From Pictodentalium vernedei (Eukaryota; Mollusca; Scaphopoda; Dentaliida; Dentaliidae), in the NCBI GenBank assembly GCA_031216915.1, contig CM062294.1, positions 394,125,217-394,189,216 on the forward strand: DNA of 64,000 nt, in the 5' to 3' direction. A model generated the notes under the pieces. The model had not been told where the DNA came from. It did not search any database and was given only the letters and a program-made list of their open reading frames with translations. Of the stretch, positions 42,881 through 52,083 are shown piece after piece (within the stretch, counting starts at the first letter, position 1; each line of letters starts with the position of its first letter). The translations under genes and the position numbers were made by a program.

Positions 42881-43698
42881 CTCGCACTTAAGTTAAATAG
42901 ATTTGTTGTATTGACAGAAGCAGTCTCATTATTTACTTTAGTGTCCACTATTTCATCAACTGGTTCGAACACAGCTGCAACTGTGTTTTTGTGAACTGTT
43001 AAAGTATCTTTACTTATATTCATAAATCTCAGGGGTACATTTCCATCCCCCAGACGAACCGAACTTTTAGCAACAAGAATTTGATTCCGCTCCACAAAAT
43101 TTACTGTAGGTTCTAATATCCCAACTTCATTGTGATGATATGAGTCCAGTGACCTCCCTGGAACGATAACTTCGCTCTCGGGGGGCATAGTTATATCATC
43201 ATTTACAGCTATCCTACAACATTGTAGTTTAATGTCACTTTCGTCTCTATGACAAGGCACTTTTGTACCATTTATCAACAGATAATTTTTACTGAGCATT
43301 ATGTCACATTTATTTTTCTTGAGGATATCCATCCCCAGTATCCCTTCATTCTTAATGTTTGCAATTAGAACATCCTGTTCAAACTCAAAATCACACAATT
43401 TAATTTCCACTTTTGCCTCACCCATGAAAGGTGAAATATCACCTGTTGCAGTTACTAAATTAGCCTTTACAGGTGTTATGCTAGGACAGTGGGAGGGGGC
43501 TAAGGAGTCAATGAATTTACTACTCAGTATAGTAATATTCGCGCCTGTATCTACCAAAAGGGCGATTGCGGTATTCTGTATGCTTGACGACACAAAATAA
43601 CCCCCTCCACTAGTCCCAAAGCTTCCAAGATTAACTAATGTGGGCTTTCCAGAGTCGGTTGAACTCTGGCCCCCGAGTTCAACATCTGTCTGTTTCCC
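42865..43698 (-). CDS. pro: gypsy aspartic protease (pro), -1 frame relative to gag
   Basis: The active-site signature is ALLVDTGANITIL, and the later conserved loop is GILGMDIL. The frame has no ATG near its front (the first start-like codon is GTG at 43593) and is open upstream to the GGGAAAC at 43698-43692, so expression by -1 frameshift from gag is likely. After the protease core (about 120 residues) comes a tail with VPGRSLD and a region rich in Asn, Thr and Val. The stop is TGA at 42865-42867, 16 nt inside pol. It should process the Gag and Pol polyproteins. Confidence 0.87.
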   Translation of the reverse strand, partial: GKQTDVELGGQSSTDSGKPTLVNLGSFGTSGGGYFVSSSIQNTAIALLVDTGANITILSSKFIDSLAPSHCPSITPVKANLVTATGDISPFMGEAKVEIKLCDFEFEQDVLIANIKNEGILGMDILKKNKCDIMLSKNYLLINGTKVPCHRDESDIKLQCCRIAVNDDITMPPESEVIVPGRSLDSYHHNEVGILEPTVNFVERNQILVAKSSVRLGDGNVPLRFMNISKDTLTVHKNTVAAVFEPVDEIVDTKVNNETASVNTTNLFNLSASCLST

Positions 43699-45425
43699 TT
43701 ATCAGAGACATTTTGATTCCAGGTCCTTGAATCGCTTCCCCTGTTGGAGGAATTTTGATTCCAGGGCTTGGAGTTACTTCCCCTGTTTGAGAAATTTTGA
43801 TTCCAGTTCCTGGAATTATTTCCCATAATGGAGAAATTTTGATTCCAGGTCTTGGGATTATTCCTATTCTCATGGAAATTTTTATTCCCCCTGGAGTTGT
43901 CTCCCTTCATGTACTTTTGTTTGTAACTATCATTCTGATAATTTTGGTTTCCCCTTTTCTCCCAGTTAGATCTCTTGTCATTACTGGGGAAAAATGGTTT
44001 TCTACTAATCAATTTTATCTCCTCAGTAAGGATATCAATGTCCTTTCTGAAGCTTTCCATTTGCTCTTGGATATCACAACCATTCTTCCTTGCAACTGGC
44101 CCAAGGATTGTGCAGTCGTTTTGGGCCTGGCTTGATTGACTGGACTCTACACTTCTTATAGTCCTGCTCCGTTGTCTATCAGCCAGCCTGTGAGTTTCGA
44201 GTCTTACTGCTAAGGTTTTGGCCTCACTGATGTTCTTCGGCCTTGATTCTCTTAATCTTAGCCGCTTGTCACTATCATAGATGGCATCTATAAAATAGTC
44301 TAATGAAAGAACATCAATCATTGAAGCCGATGCCTCTGGATAAGACTGCCTTGTTAATTTCTTTATCGATTGAGCAAGCTCAGGTAGAGATTCATCTTTT
44401 CTTCTCACCCTGGTTTGCAATTGTGCTCGGTATATTTCTGCTCTGTTGGCTGATCCAAACCGGCCATTGAGGGCATGAACCAAGCAGTTGAAATCACGTT
44501 TCTGACCACTGGTCAGTTCACTTAAGAGAGCCCTAGCACTACCTTTCAGGCTCCCTGCCAAATGAAAAGACTTGGTTCTGTAACCCCAGTTATTTATTTC
44601 AGCTAAAATTTCAAATTGTGCAAGATATTCTTCCAAATCCTCTGACCCATCATATGGTTGTGGCCGTATATGAACATTATTATGATTATTCACACAGGGC
44701 CCAAAGGACAAACTTGCACTGCTGGGTCTGCCAGCATCCATGCTTCCGTGGGTGCTCACAGTCTCGGGAACAAACATTTCATATTTTCCGCTATTCACAT
44801 TCCCAAGTGGGCTTACATGCCCATCCCTATTTTGTGGGGATGTGTAACCTTCAGCACCAGTAATCTCACTAGCTCCACTGCGGTCCACCCTCTGATAATT
44901 TCTTGGAAAACTGTCCCCTTTAGCCTCAGGAAAACACCTTCCTGACTGAGCTACAGGGTGCCCCCACCTTAGGGTCTTATTCACTCTCTCGTGGCTAACT
45001 GAATTGCCACCTCTATCACAAGATCCTTGATAATTATGGATTTGACCACTTTTGAGATTGTCATTTATTTCAATTGGGGTTGAGTGAGATATTTCTGAGT
45101 CACAAGAGTTGGCACTCTCGCTTCCATTTTCTCGGCTAAGAAACTTCTCCATCATGGAACTTTGTTGAGTCAAAACTTTTTCCATCTGGACATGAAGTTT
45201 TTCTGCCCAGAATTTCAATTTATCATTCATTTTCTCTTCAAATGTAGTAATTTCACCTTCAAGCCATTTATCAAACTTTTCCATCTCGTCGTCCAGCTGG
45301 ACTGACTTTTTATTAACACTATCCCCATCACCTTTAGATGAGAAGTCATAGCTAATTGTATCTGCTGAGTCAACTGACTCATTATTTGCATTGTTTTTGA
45401 ATGATATCTCGTCAGATTCATCCAT
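43635..45425 (-). CDS. gag: gypsy Gag with WNQN repeats in place of a zinc knuckle
   Basis: 596 aa starting MDESDEISFKNN. The N-terminal ~100 residues are acidic with a helix-rich segment (DDEMEKFDKWLEGEITTFEE). The capsid-like core (about 260-410) includes RPQPYDGSEDLEEYLAQFEI, LAGSLKGSARALLSEL and LNGRFGSANRAEIYRAQL, typical of retrotransposon gag proteins. The C-terminus has no CCHC zinc knuckle. Instead it has four ~15-aa repeats (NSRNWNQNFSNRG type, 45-bp DNA repeats at about 43680-43870) rich in Asn, Arg and Lys, which could bind nucleic acid. The stop is TAG at 43635-43637, about 19 codons after the slippery site. Confidence 0.9.
   Translation of the reverse strand: MDESDEISFKNNANNESVDSADTISYDFSSKGDGDSVNKKSVQLDDEMEKFDKWLEGEITTFEEKMNDKLKFWAEKLHVQMEKVLTQQSSMMEKFLSRENGSESANSCDSEISHSTPIEINDNLKSGQIHNYQGSCDRGGNSVSHERVNKTLRWGHPVAQSGRCFPEAKGDSFPRNYQRVDRSGASEITGAEGYTSPQNRDGHVSPLGNVNSGKYEMFVPETVSTHGSMDAGRPSSASLSFGPCVNNHNNVHIRPQPYDGSEDLEEYLAQFEILAEINNWGYRTKSFHLAGSLKGSARALLSELTSGQKRDFNCLVHALNGRFGSANRAEIYRAQLQTRVRRKDESLPELAQSIKKLTRQSYPEASASMIDVLSLDYFIDAIYDSDKRLRLRESRPKNISEAKTLAVRLETHRLADRQRSRTIRSVESSQSSQAQNDCTILGPVARKNGCDIQEQMESFRKDIDILTEEIKLISRKPFFPSNDKRSNWEKRGNQNYQNDSYKQKYMKGDNSRGNKNFHENRNNPKTWNQNFSIMGNNSRNWNQNFSNRGSNSKPWNQNSSNRGSDSRTWNQNVSDKGNRQMLNSGARVQPTLESPH
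43692..43698 (-). promoter_or_regulatory. -1 ribosomal frameshift heptamer GGGAAAC between gag and pro
   Basis: On the - strand the gag frame reads AAG GGA AAC, so the heptamer G GGA AAC is in the correct phase for X XXY YYZ slippage. The -1 frame downstream is open through the protease. GGGAAAC is an established slippery sequence in several retroviruses. No pseudoknot was modelled. Confidence 0.75.
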
Positions 45426-45543
45426 TTTTTTTTCTTTATTTTATAACAAAAAGGTTTATTATTTTTCTGGGTCACTATCAACAGGTATTAATACAAATTT
45501 TGTCAAATAAATTTTTTTTTTTTTTTTTTAACAAATTTGTAAA

Positions 45544-45562
45544 ATCCGAACTTCTGACACCA
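45544..45562 (-). promoter_or_regulatory. primer-binding site of the gypsy element
   Basis: On the - strand, two bases after the 5' LTR, the sequence is TGGTGTCAGAAGTTCGGAT. TGG at its start pairs with a tRNA 3' CCA end. The first 12 bases fit the tRNA-Leu-type primer sites reported for other gypsy elements (from memory). Confidence 0.72.
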
Positions 45563-45564
45563 AA

Positions 45565-47525
45565 TATTGCGTGCCGGTACCCTAGTATCGGCTTCCTCCA
45601 AGAGATACTATTTCAGCTACTGTCAGGATGCTGAATGTCAAAAGGTGACTTGCAAGTACAAGGGTTTGAGAGTGTCCAAATTAAAAAGAAACCACCCTCA
45701 TGCACTTGTATGAGCAAGTCTAATTCTCAAGGTTAGGGGATAAACTTCTCTATAAGTTTATTTTACGCAGAAGAACTGGATCTCATGAAGGTGTGGGCAA
45801 ATATATTAAGAGTGCAACATGTTTGTGGGTCCCCTGATGATAACTGTGAAAAGAGAGGTGATAATGCAAACAATGAAACAATGGGTAAGGCTAAATGAAA
45901 ACACCTGTTTGAAAGTTGATGAACTTTATTAACATAATGTCATTAAAATATCTCTTCAAGAGATGATAACTTCTTGTTTATTTAGTTCCAATAAACATAC
46001 ACATTAAGTAGTGATTGATCACTCCAGTAGATGGGAATCATGGAACTTGAACGTTTTAGAAATATCCACCCAAATGCCAGAAGAAATTCACCAGCAAAAA
46101 GTCACAGTGGCTGAATGTTAATTACGGACAAATTTAAGTCAGTGTAGGGCTGTAGCAATATAAAGAGTAGGCCTACAATAGGTTTAATAGTATTTATTTC
46201 TGACACCAAGATTGTTTTACAGCTTGCCAAGATGTTGGTGGATCGAGCGCCGTCACGTTGGTGGAGTCCACCAGGATGCCGGCGAAGGCTACACCAATAT
46301 GCTGGTGGAATCCAGTTTCACCCAAATGCTGGTGAAACGGGATTGCCAGAATATCTTATTAAAGACGCTTACTGAGGCGATGGGTAAATGTTTTAAATGG
46401 TGGATGTTAGATGATTATAATTTTCCATCCTTTCAAACGGTTGAACCTGATCGTTGGAGTATTTCAGATAAGTGTTGGTGGATAATGTTTTGTTGCTGGT
46501 GGAATTTCACCGGCAGACGATCGACCGATGCTACCAGTTCCACCAAGATTTCCCACCGCTACTTTCGTTAACAATATTCAATAAGTATCGTTGCCGGCGA
46601 AACTAACCATTCCAATTTCTGACTGCATTTTTGTCTAATGAGAATAATTATTTCTCCAACGAATGTTTATTTCTAGTTGCTCAATTTCGAGTGTCTTGGC
46701 TGAAGTCAAACGACGTGAAGCCATGATTTCCCGAGGGGAGCCCTTTTTATACCCACCCGGGCAGGCTTCGACCAATCAGAATCGAGATATCACAACTTTT
46801 CCCAAGATGCATTCCAGTAGCGAAGCTTGAGTTGGAAATTGTAAATAGTAGAAATTTACACATGTTTTTGATGAGCATTCGGATTAAATAGACACAATTA
46901 AAATGCATGACAGCCTAGAACGGCGATCGTACATGAAAACTGGATGTTTACCGAACCCGAAAAGTATGAAGTTTAACAACGATTGTGTGAGAAATATTTA
47001 TTACGAATGAAATGAAGTGGACCAAAATGAAACGCGAGCTTCAAAACCGGGACAACCAGGAAAAGTTGTGACTTACAAAATGCACTCGTATGATTAAAAT
47101 ACGCCCTAAAACGTCCTAAAAACCAGGTAGGTTGGTGAAAAATATATCTACCATTTCCAGAATATATGTGGTCAGGTGTAATTCTGTGAAGAATTACGAA
47201 TATAATTTTTCATAAATTGAAGTTGCCTAATTTCGTGAATCACTGTTTGTGGCGAGTAATCCACATTCAAAGTTATGATAGATACTGGTCAATACCTAAA
47301 AATTGGTTAGAATCTGTTTTGAAAATAAGGCCATTCGCTGATATGTTGTCTAAGTATACTGGCATATTGCTGATGAGATGTAAATATGGGATTTGGGCTA
47401 TTTCTTGATTTTCTAGCTTTCCCAGCACAGATATAAATTGGGTCTACCTAAAATATCACAGGGACAGAATGCCACTGAAACTAAATAATTAAGCCAGCTA
47501 ACATACTAATTTTAGCGTCGCAACA
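45565..47525 (-). repeat. 5' LTR of the gypsy element (1.96 kb) with promoter
   Basis: The outer end CGCAACA (47519-47525, + strand) is the inverse of the TGTTGCG at the element's other edge. The inner end lies two bases from the primer-binding site. The part 45565-46548 is shared with the truncated 3' LTR; 46549-47525 is unique here. A TATA box and reversed CCAAT box lie at 46745-46782, so R should start near 46720. A 29-codon ORF at 46724 on the - strand (MASRRLTSAK ...) would be at the very start of the transcript; I do not call it a gene. Confidence 0.82.
46745..46782 (-). promoter_or_regulatory. TATA box and CCAAT-type box in the gypsy 5' LTR
   Basis: On the - strand ATTGGT (about 46778-46773) is followed by GC-rich sequence and GGGTATAAAAAGGG (TATAAAA at 46751-46745). 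A start site is expected about 25-30 bases on, near 46720. Confidence 0.65.
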
Positions 47526-47529
47526 ATAT

Positions 47530-47852
47530 GATGCGTGTATCCTCCAGCTCCGTTGATTCAACAGATATTGCTAAAAATCAAGCAATCTCACTGCAAGATT
47601 CTGTTGGTAGCATCTCTGTCACCCCACAGACCATGGATAAATCTACTCAGGTGTCTGTTATGGGACATTCCTCGGAAGCTTCCTCCATGGGAGGACCTTC
47701 TTTCGCAGGGAAAATCACGCACACTGCAATACAATTCGCAAGGTCTCAACCTTCACGTATTTCCAATGTCCGGTCCTTCTTGCACAGCAAGCAATTTACA
47801 GGACGAGCAGTGGACGCAATTTCTAAGTGTAGGGGGACCTCCTCTTCGCTAA
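47530..47852 (+). pseudogene. DIRS copy E ORF2, 3' end (resumes after the gypsy element)
   Basis: Continues the methyltransferase-like block cut at 37675: YPPAPLIQQILLKIKQSHCKILLVASLSPHRPWINLLRC through to GGPPLR and the stop at 47852. Confidence 0.82.
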
Positions 47853-48802
47853 ATTATGCTGCTAAGTGGAAGTTTTTCTCTCGTTGGTGTAGGGATCATT
47901 CTATTGATATTTATGATCCCTCCATTCCAGACATTGCTAATTTTTTGGTCTACTTGTTTGACGAGATCAAACTGCAGCCAGTAACTATTAAGGGTTATAG
48001 GTCTATGCTATCGGATACTTATGCTCATCATGATAGCTTACAAATTGGATCTAATGTCTCTTTATCAAAGTTAGTTAAAAACTTTTCGATAAATAGACCT
48101 AGAACCCTTATGTTAATTCCTAAGTGGAATTTAGCTTGGACTCTTCTGAAGCTAAAAGAAGTGCCATTTGAACCCCTTGATATGGTAGACTTCAAATACT
48201 TATCTTATAAGACAGCTTTTCTCTTAGCCTTCTCTTCTGCTAGAAGAGTAAGTGAGCTTCATGCTCTATCTGTTGATAACTCTCACTATCGTAGTGTTGG
48301 TAATACTATTACTTTGACTACCAATATGGGATTTTTGGCTAAGAATCAGGCTCCTAATAAGTACCCTGAACCTATTGTTATTAAGGCTCTTCCGTCCTCA
48401 GACGGCCATAGGCCTTTGATGTGTCCAGTTAGAGCTATGCGTATTTACAAACGTAGATCTGAGTTTATCAGAAAGGGACGAAAACGTTTCTTTCTGTCTC
48501 TGCTACCTAATAGAAGGGACATCACGGTCCATTCTATTTCAAGGTGGATTCAGTTGACTAATCGTACTGCTTATGAAAGATTATCTTCTACACAGCAGTC
48601 TGTGCTTAAGATTTTAGCACATGAAGTGCTGTCTACATCTTGGGCTTATACTAATAGTATTGCTATTACCGATTTGATGAAGGCTGCATACTGGTCTCAG
48701 CCTTCTACATTCACAAATTTTTACCTTAGAAATATTGAGTCTATTTCTGGGGACCATTGTTGTTTAGGTCTGTTATCTGTTGCTCAGAATGTTGTCCACT
48801 AA
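47633..48802 (+). CDS. DIRS copy E tyrosine recombinase, full length but lacking the HxxR arginine
   Basis: ATG at 47633 (MDKSTQVSVMGHSS), 389 aa, no stop. The first Arg (SARRVSELHAL) and the terminal Tyr (NFYLRN) are present. The HxxR box reads AHEVLSTSWAY where copies A and B read AHEVRALSTSWAY: an in-frame 6-nt loss between 48628 and 48629 removed Arg-Ala. Arg in this box contacts the scissile phosphate in tyrosine recombinases, so the protein is probably inactive despite its open frame. Confidence 0.83.
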   Translation: MDKSTQVSVMGHSSEASSMGGPSFAGKITHTAIQFARSQPSRISNVRSFLHSKQFTGRAVDAISKCRGTSSSLNYAAKWKFFSRWCRDHSIDIYDPSIPDIANFLVYLFDEIKLQPVTIKGYRSMLSDTYAHHDSLQIGSNVSLSKLVKNFSINRPRTLMLIPKWNLAWTLLKLKEVPFEPLDMVDFKYLSYKTAFLLAFSSARRVSELHALSVDNSHYRSVGNTITLTTNMGFLAKNQAPNKYPEPIVIKALPSSDGHRPLMCPVRAMRIYKRRSEFIRKGRKRFFLSLLPNRRDITVHSISRWIQLTNRTAYERLSSTQQSVLKILAHEVLSTSWAYTNSIAITDLMKAAYWSQPSTFTNFYLRNIESISGDHCCLGLLSVAQNVVH

Positions 48803-48900
48803 ACAGTTGCAACTATAGTTATGCAGGCTTTCTGTTCCGGCAGTGACTCTGTCCTGCTGCCCTCTTCACTCTGGGGTATTTGAACCCAGGGCAAGGGGAA

Positions 48901-48914
48901 GGGGGGGGGGGGGG
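48901..48914 (+). repeat. poly-G run in the 3' leader of DIRS copy E
   Basis: 14 G at the same place as in copies A-D. Confidence 0.88.
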
Positions 48915-49408
48915 TGTGTTCCCTTAGGTACCTGCTTTATAGTGAAAAGCAAGGGAATACCTCCCCCAGAGTCAGTAATTCCGAATCGGTACTGGGATGG
49001 TTTTAAAGTGTAAAGCTAATGTTTATCTCATTTATGTAATATTTTTAAAGTGTAGCTCAGTGTGAAGTATTTGTATTTGTCACATGTCATACGAGCGTTA
49101 ATATACAATCCTCGGACACTTTGAAATGAGTATAAAGAGTCTCATTCTCTGGACTATCTTTATTTATTGGCTTTCCTTTAAAAAATTAGTATAATGGGTT
49201 ATACTGGATGTTAATAGAGATCATTGATGTTATTGTGCTCAATTACGAATTGGTAATATGTCTTTCTTTTTTCGTATAAACAAGAGAGGTACATGTAAAT
49301 CCTGTTTCTCCTTTTCTCCTTGAGGGGATAATTCTGTTTATATGTAATTGAGCCTATTGAATTTTCCTTTATGTCCTAAGCCCTCCAGCCTTTTTTCTAT
49401 TCAGCTAA

Positions 49409-49490
49409 GTTAGGGTCATTGGTACAGTATAAAAATATAAAAAAAATTACAGTAATTTATATATTTTTTATACTTACCAATGACCCAGAC
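49409..49490 (+). repeat. ICR of DIRS copy E
   Basis: GTTAGGGTCATTGGTACAGT then ATAAAAAT (two changes from the left-end complement), joined to the complement of the right end ending CTTACCAATGACCCAGAC. Confidence 0.86.
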
Positions 49491-49565
49491 GGGGATGGCC
49501 CTCCCATGAGTTGGGAACTCATACCTCCCCACTGATTATATAACATTTACCAGGCACTGGTTGTA

Positions 49566-49794
49566 AAAATGAAGATTTGGTGCCAATTTCGGTACTTCCT
49601 TGACACTGCGCATGCGCAGTGGACAAAAGTATGAAGGACCATATTGGACATTGATTTTTTGGATTTTGATGCAAATTTGGGGGATTAGGGGGTCCAAATT
49701 TGTGTTTGGCCCTGAATTTTTAAGAGTTAGCATCAGCTAATTCTGGGGCATTGGTAAGTATAAAAAATATATAAATTACTATAAATTTTTTCAT
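49566..49794 (+). repeat. right ITR of DIRS copy E
   Basis: Inverse of 32783-32980 (GCGCATGCGCAGTGGACAAA, TTAAGAGTTAGCATCAGC), ending TTTTTTCAT at 49794. Confidence 0.86.
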
Positions 49795-50035
49795 TTTTCT
49801 CGTGCGTAAATTATGCAAATTAGACTAACTTTGATGTATTTAGTGTTACTTTCAGCACTGTAAGTGCAAATGCCAATAGAGCTCGGGCTAGAGGCTATTT
49901 ATGAACCAATCTTTACGAAACTTCATGCATACCTTTGGTATCACCGTGGGATGAGAACGAGTGTTTTGGGGTCTGGTCCAAAATTCTAGATGGCCGATGG
50001 CAGCCATTTTGTACAAAATTAGGTGCAATCAAAGG
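49795..50035. repeat. Rep1 element, right part (continues from 32782)
   Basis: TTTTCTCGTGCGTAAATTAT and ATGCAAATTAGACTAACTTT, then a further module with GCTCGGGCTAGAGGC, ending at about 50035 after TTGTACAAAATTAGGTGCAA. Confidence 0.8.
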
Positions 50036-50138
50036 CTCGGCCCAGACCCAATTACTGAACATGTTTTTGAAATTTCTCTTTCAACTGAAGACTCTTTATA
50101 ATTCCTCTGAATAGAGATCATCTTTATTAACTGGTTGA

Positions 50139-50813
50139 GTGCTAGAAGCCACTATAAGGGCTTTCAAAAAAATTAGGGTACCAATGCAAAAGCCAACATT
50201 TCCTTGCTCATGTTTCACATTCAGTCAAACGCAGATAATAATTTTATGCCCCCGGCCTCTTTGAGGAGGGGACATTATGTTATCACCGTGCCTGGCGTCC
50301 ATCGTCTGCTGTCTTTTTGCATTCCATCAATTAACTAAAGTTCTACCAACCAGATCTTTACCAAACTTCATATGTGAGTTAGGTATGACGAGTGGAAGAA
50401 GCCTATTTAATTTGACCATGATGTGCCAAAGGTCAAGGTCACAGTGACCTCCAATGTTAAATACACTTGAAATTGGTTTCCTCACTATAACTAAAGTTCT
50501 ACCAACTGAATCTTTACCAAACTTCATATGTGGGTTAGGTATGATGAGTGGAAGAAGCCTGTTTATTTTTACCATGATGTGCCAAAGTTCAAGGTCACAG
50601 TGACCTCCATGTTTTTTTGTAATTCTATCCATGATACTGTAAGAGGGGGCATATGCCCTGCTTCACGTTGCTCTTGTCTTTATATAAATTTGTTTTATTA
50701 TAGTTTATTGAAGAGTGCCTATGTGCTCTCTCAAATAAATTGTAATAAAACAAAAATTAAATAACATATTCAGACTGCCAAAAATAGTCTATCTCTCAAG
50801 CAGTTAAAATTGA
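50139..50813. repeat. TTAA MITE relative carrying a second repeat (50249-50685) with two GGTCACAGTGACC palindromes
   Basis: The outer element opens TTAACTGGTTGAGTGCTAG and closes near CTCTCAAGCAGTTAA. Inside is a repeat that begins with a C/G-rich hairpin (CCCCCGGCCTC TTT GAGGAGGGG), then GCGTCCATCGTCTGCTGTC, then two ~155-bp modules, each with CAAACTTCATATGTG and AGGTCACAGTGACCT (50436-50450 and 50592-50606). No ORF of note. Confidence 0.62.
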
Positions 50814-51039
50814 AATCCAGATTTTTTTACCTAAATAAATCAGTGATTAGTTTAACTTGTATTCCTTCACATTTTGCTGTGAAAATTGGGAGTCTTTCAG
50901 TTTGTCATGTTTTCTTTCATGGCAGTTAATGATCCATATTTTTATACATACACTGGATGAAATTCCAGCTGATAGTGAATTGTGATACATGTAACAAAAG
51001 ACAGATTATCAGAAAGAATCTCTGCAAAAACATGAGAAT

Positions 51040-51245
51040 ATTTTTATACTAGTAACCCAATGGCCCAGACTCACTTGTGCAAACTCAAAGTTATCAAGGG
51101 CCAAACAAATTTTGAACCCCCTAATCCCCAAAATTTGATTGCAAAACCGAAAATTAAAAATCCTATCTGGTCCTCCATACTTTTACTCTCAACGCATACA
51201 CAGCCGTCAGGAAGTGACCAGAATTGGCACAAACATCATTCTTTG
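51040..51245 (+). repeat. left ITR of DIRS copy F, diverged
   Basis: Recognisable by CCAATGGCCCAGACTCACTT, GGGCCAAACAAATTTTGAAC and CCCCAAAATTTGATTGCA; more substitutions than in other copies. Confidence 0.75.
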
Positions 51246-52083
51246 TTTGGCCCTAAAGTCAGCAACAATGAACTGACATCTGTGCTTTAAAATCTCCTTT
51301 TTTGAGGATGCCAGACACAAATCAGTGCAAGAATTGGTGGCTGTTATTGGATGATGGAAGTGTTCAACGGTGATTTTTTGACGTTCAGGGCTGTAACTTT
51401 ATAATATTTATAAAATTATTTCATGTTTCCCAATTTCAGGACATACGCCTGACGTCATCATTTTTGATAATGATTATTCCACTGTTTGTTAAGTATTCCT
51501 TCCCTATCCTTCCATGAACCCTTCCTGTTAAACTCTTAAGCTTTTTGGCTATTTTTTAGTGAAATTTTTTATTAAATTTCTTGGGAGTTTAACATGTGTT
51601 ACAGAATATTATTCTGTTTTTCCCCATGGTTATGTCCCCACCCTAGGGGTGTTAGGTCGTTTAGTCTTGCATCTTCTATCCGATGTATCGTTTTTTCTTC
51701 ATATGAAGATCTAGCTTTGCATCTGGTAGCATTTAAATTGGTTTCTGACTTTGGGCCTTTTTGTGTGCCTGATGTCTTGTTTTTATTGACGTTGTTTACA
51801 TTGACAACGTCCTCATATTTAGGTACTATTTTATATTCTATTACTGCAGAATTACTGTAGGATACATGGATTATTATTCCGGTATGTAGCTCAAAAAATT
51901 TTGATTTTGTCCCCATTATGCTCTATCGGGATGCCTTTATGCTCTTAATGTTCCCTTTGGGAACTTAGGCATTTTTTCAAAAAAAAATTTTCCAAAAATA
52001 TTTTGCATTTTAATTTTTATTGCTATTATTCATGTATCTTAATTATATATTTTGTTGTGAAGTTTCGAGGACTGATATCGACT
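51246..52083 (+). other. leader of DIRS copy F
   Basis: Colinear with the D and E leaders (GATGCCAGACACAAATCAG; CTTGGGAGTTT; CCCTAGGGGTGTTAGG). Near 51936-51968 it has the duplicated TTCCCTTTGGGAACTTAGGC motif. No gene. Confidence 0.65.

Larger units (their letters stand above)
37680..47525 (-). mobile_element. Ty3/gypsy LTR retrotransposon with a fourth, zinc-finger ORF
   Basis: The 9846-bp element lies on the - strand with termini TGTTGCG ... CGCAACA and a 4-bp target duplication ATAT (37676-37679 and 47526-47529). Order in its own direction: 5' LTR (47525-45565), primer-binding-like site, gag, pro, pol, zinc-finger ORF, truncated 3' LTR (38654-37680). Integrase lies downstream of RNase H, as in Ty3/gypsy rather than copia elements. 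The shared LTR parts are about 98% identical (roughly 15 differences in 975 bp), so insertion is fairly recent. Two features argue against present activity: the RT motif A Asp is Gly, and the 3' LTR lacks U3. Confidence 0.9.
32783..49794 (+). mobile_element. DIRS-type retrotransposon, copy E (host of the gypsy element)
   Basis: Left ITR 32783-32980, leader, ORF1 33880-35998, ORF2 from about 35892 interrupted by the gypsy element at 37676, resuming at 47530. YR 47633-48802, poly-G, ICR 49409-49490, right ITR to 49794. Without the insertion it is about 7.16 kb. It lies inside a Rep1 module: the two flanks rejoin to give the seven-T run seen in other modules (GGGTTTTTTTCTCG), so there is no target duplication. 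Confidence 0.9.

Noticed and set aside
42870-42895. GCGAGTT in the pro-pol overlap, identical to the Ty3 +1 frameshift site
   Set aside because: A +1 shift there enters the third frame and meets TGA within three codons; pol is in the -1 frame.
39734-44945. + strand ORFs of 60-115 codons across the gypsy region
   Set aside because: They are antisense shadows of gag, pro and pol with no start context or family match.
46636-46724. 29-codon ORF (MASRRLTSAK...) in the gypsy 5' LTR as a first exon of the zinc-finger gene
   Set aside because: It begins at about the predicted transcription start, and I saw no convincing splice donor; too short to support.
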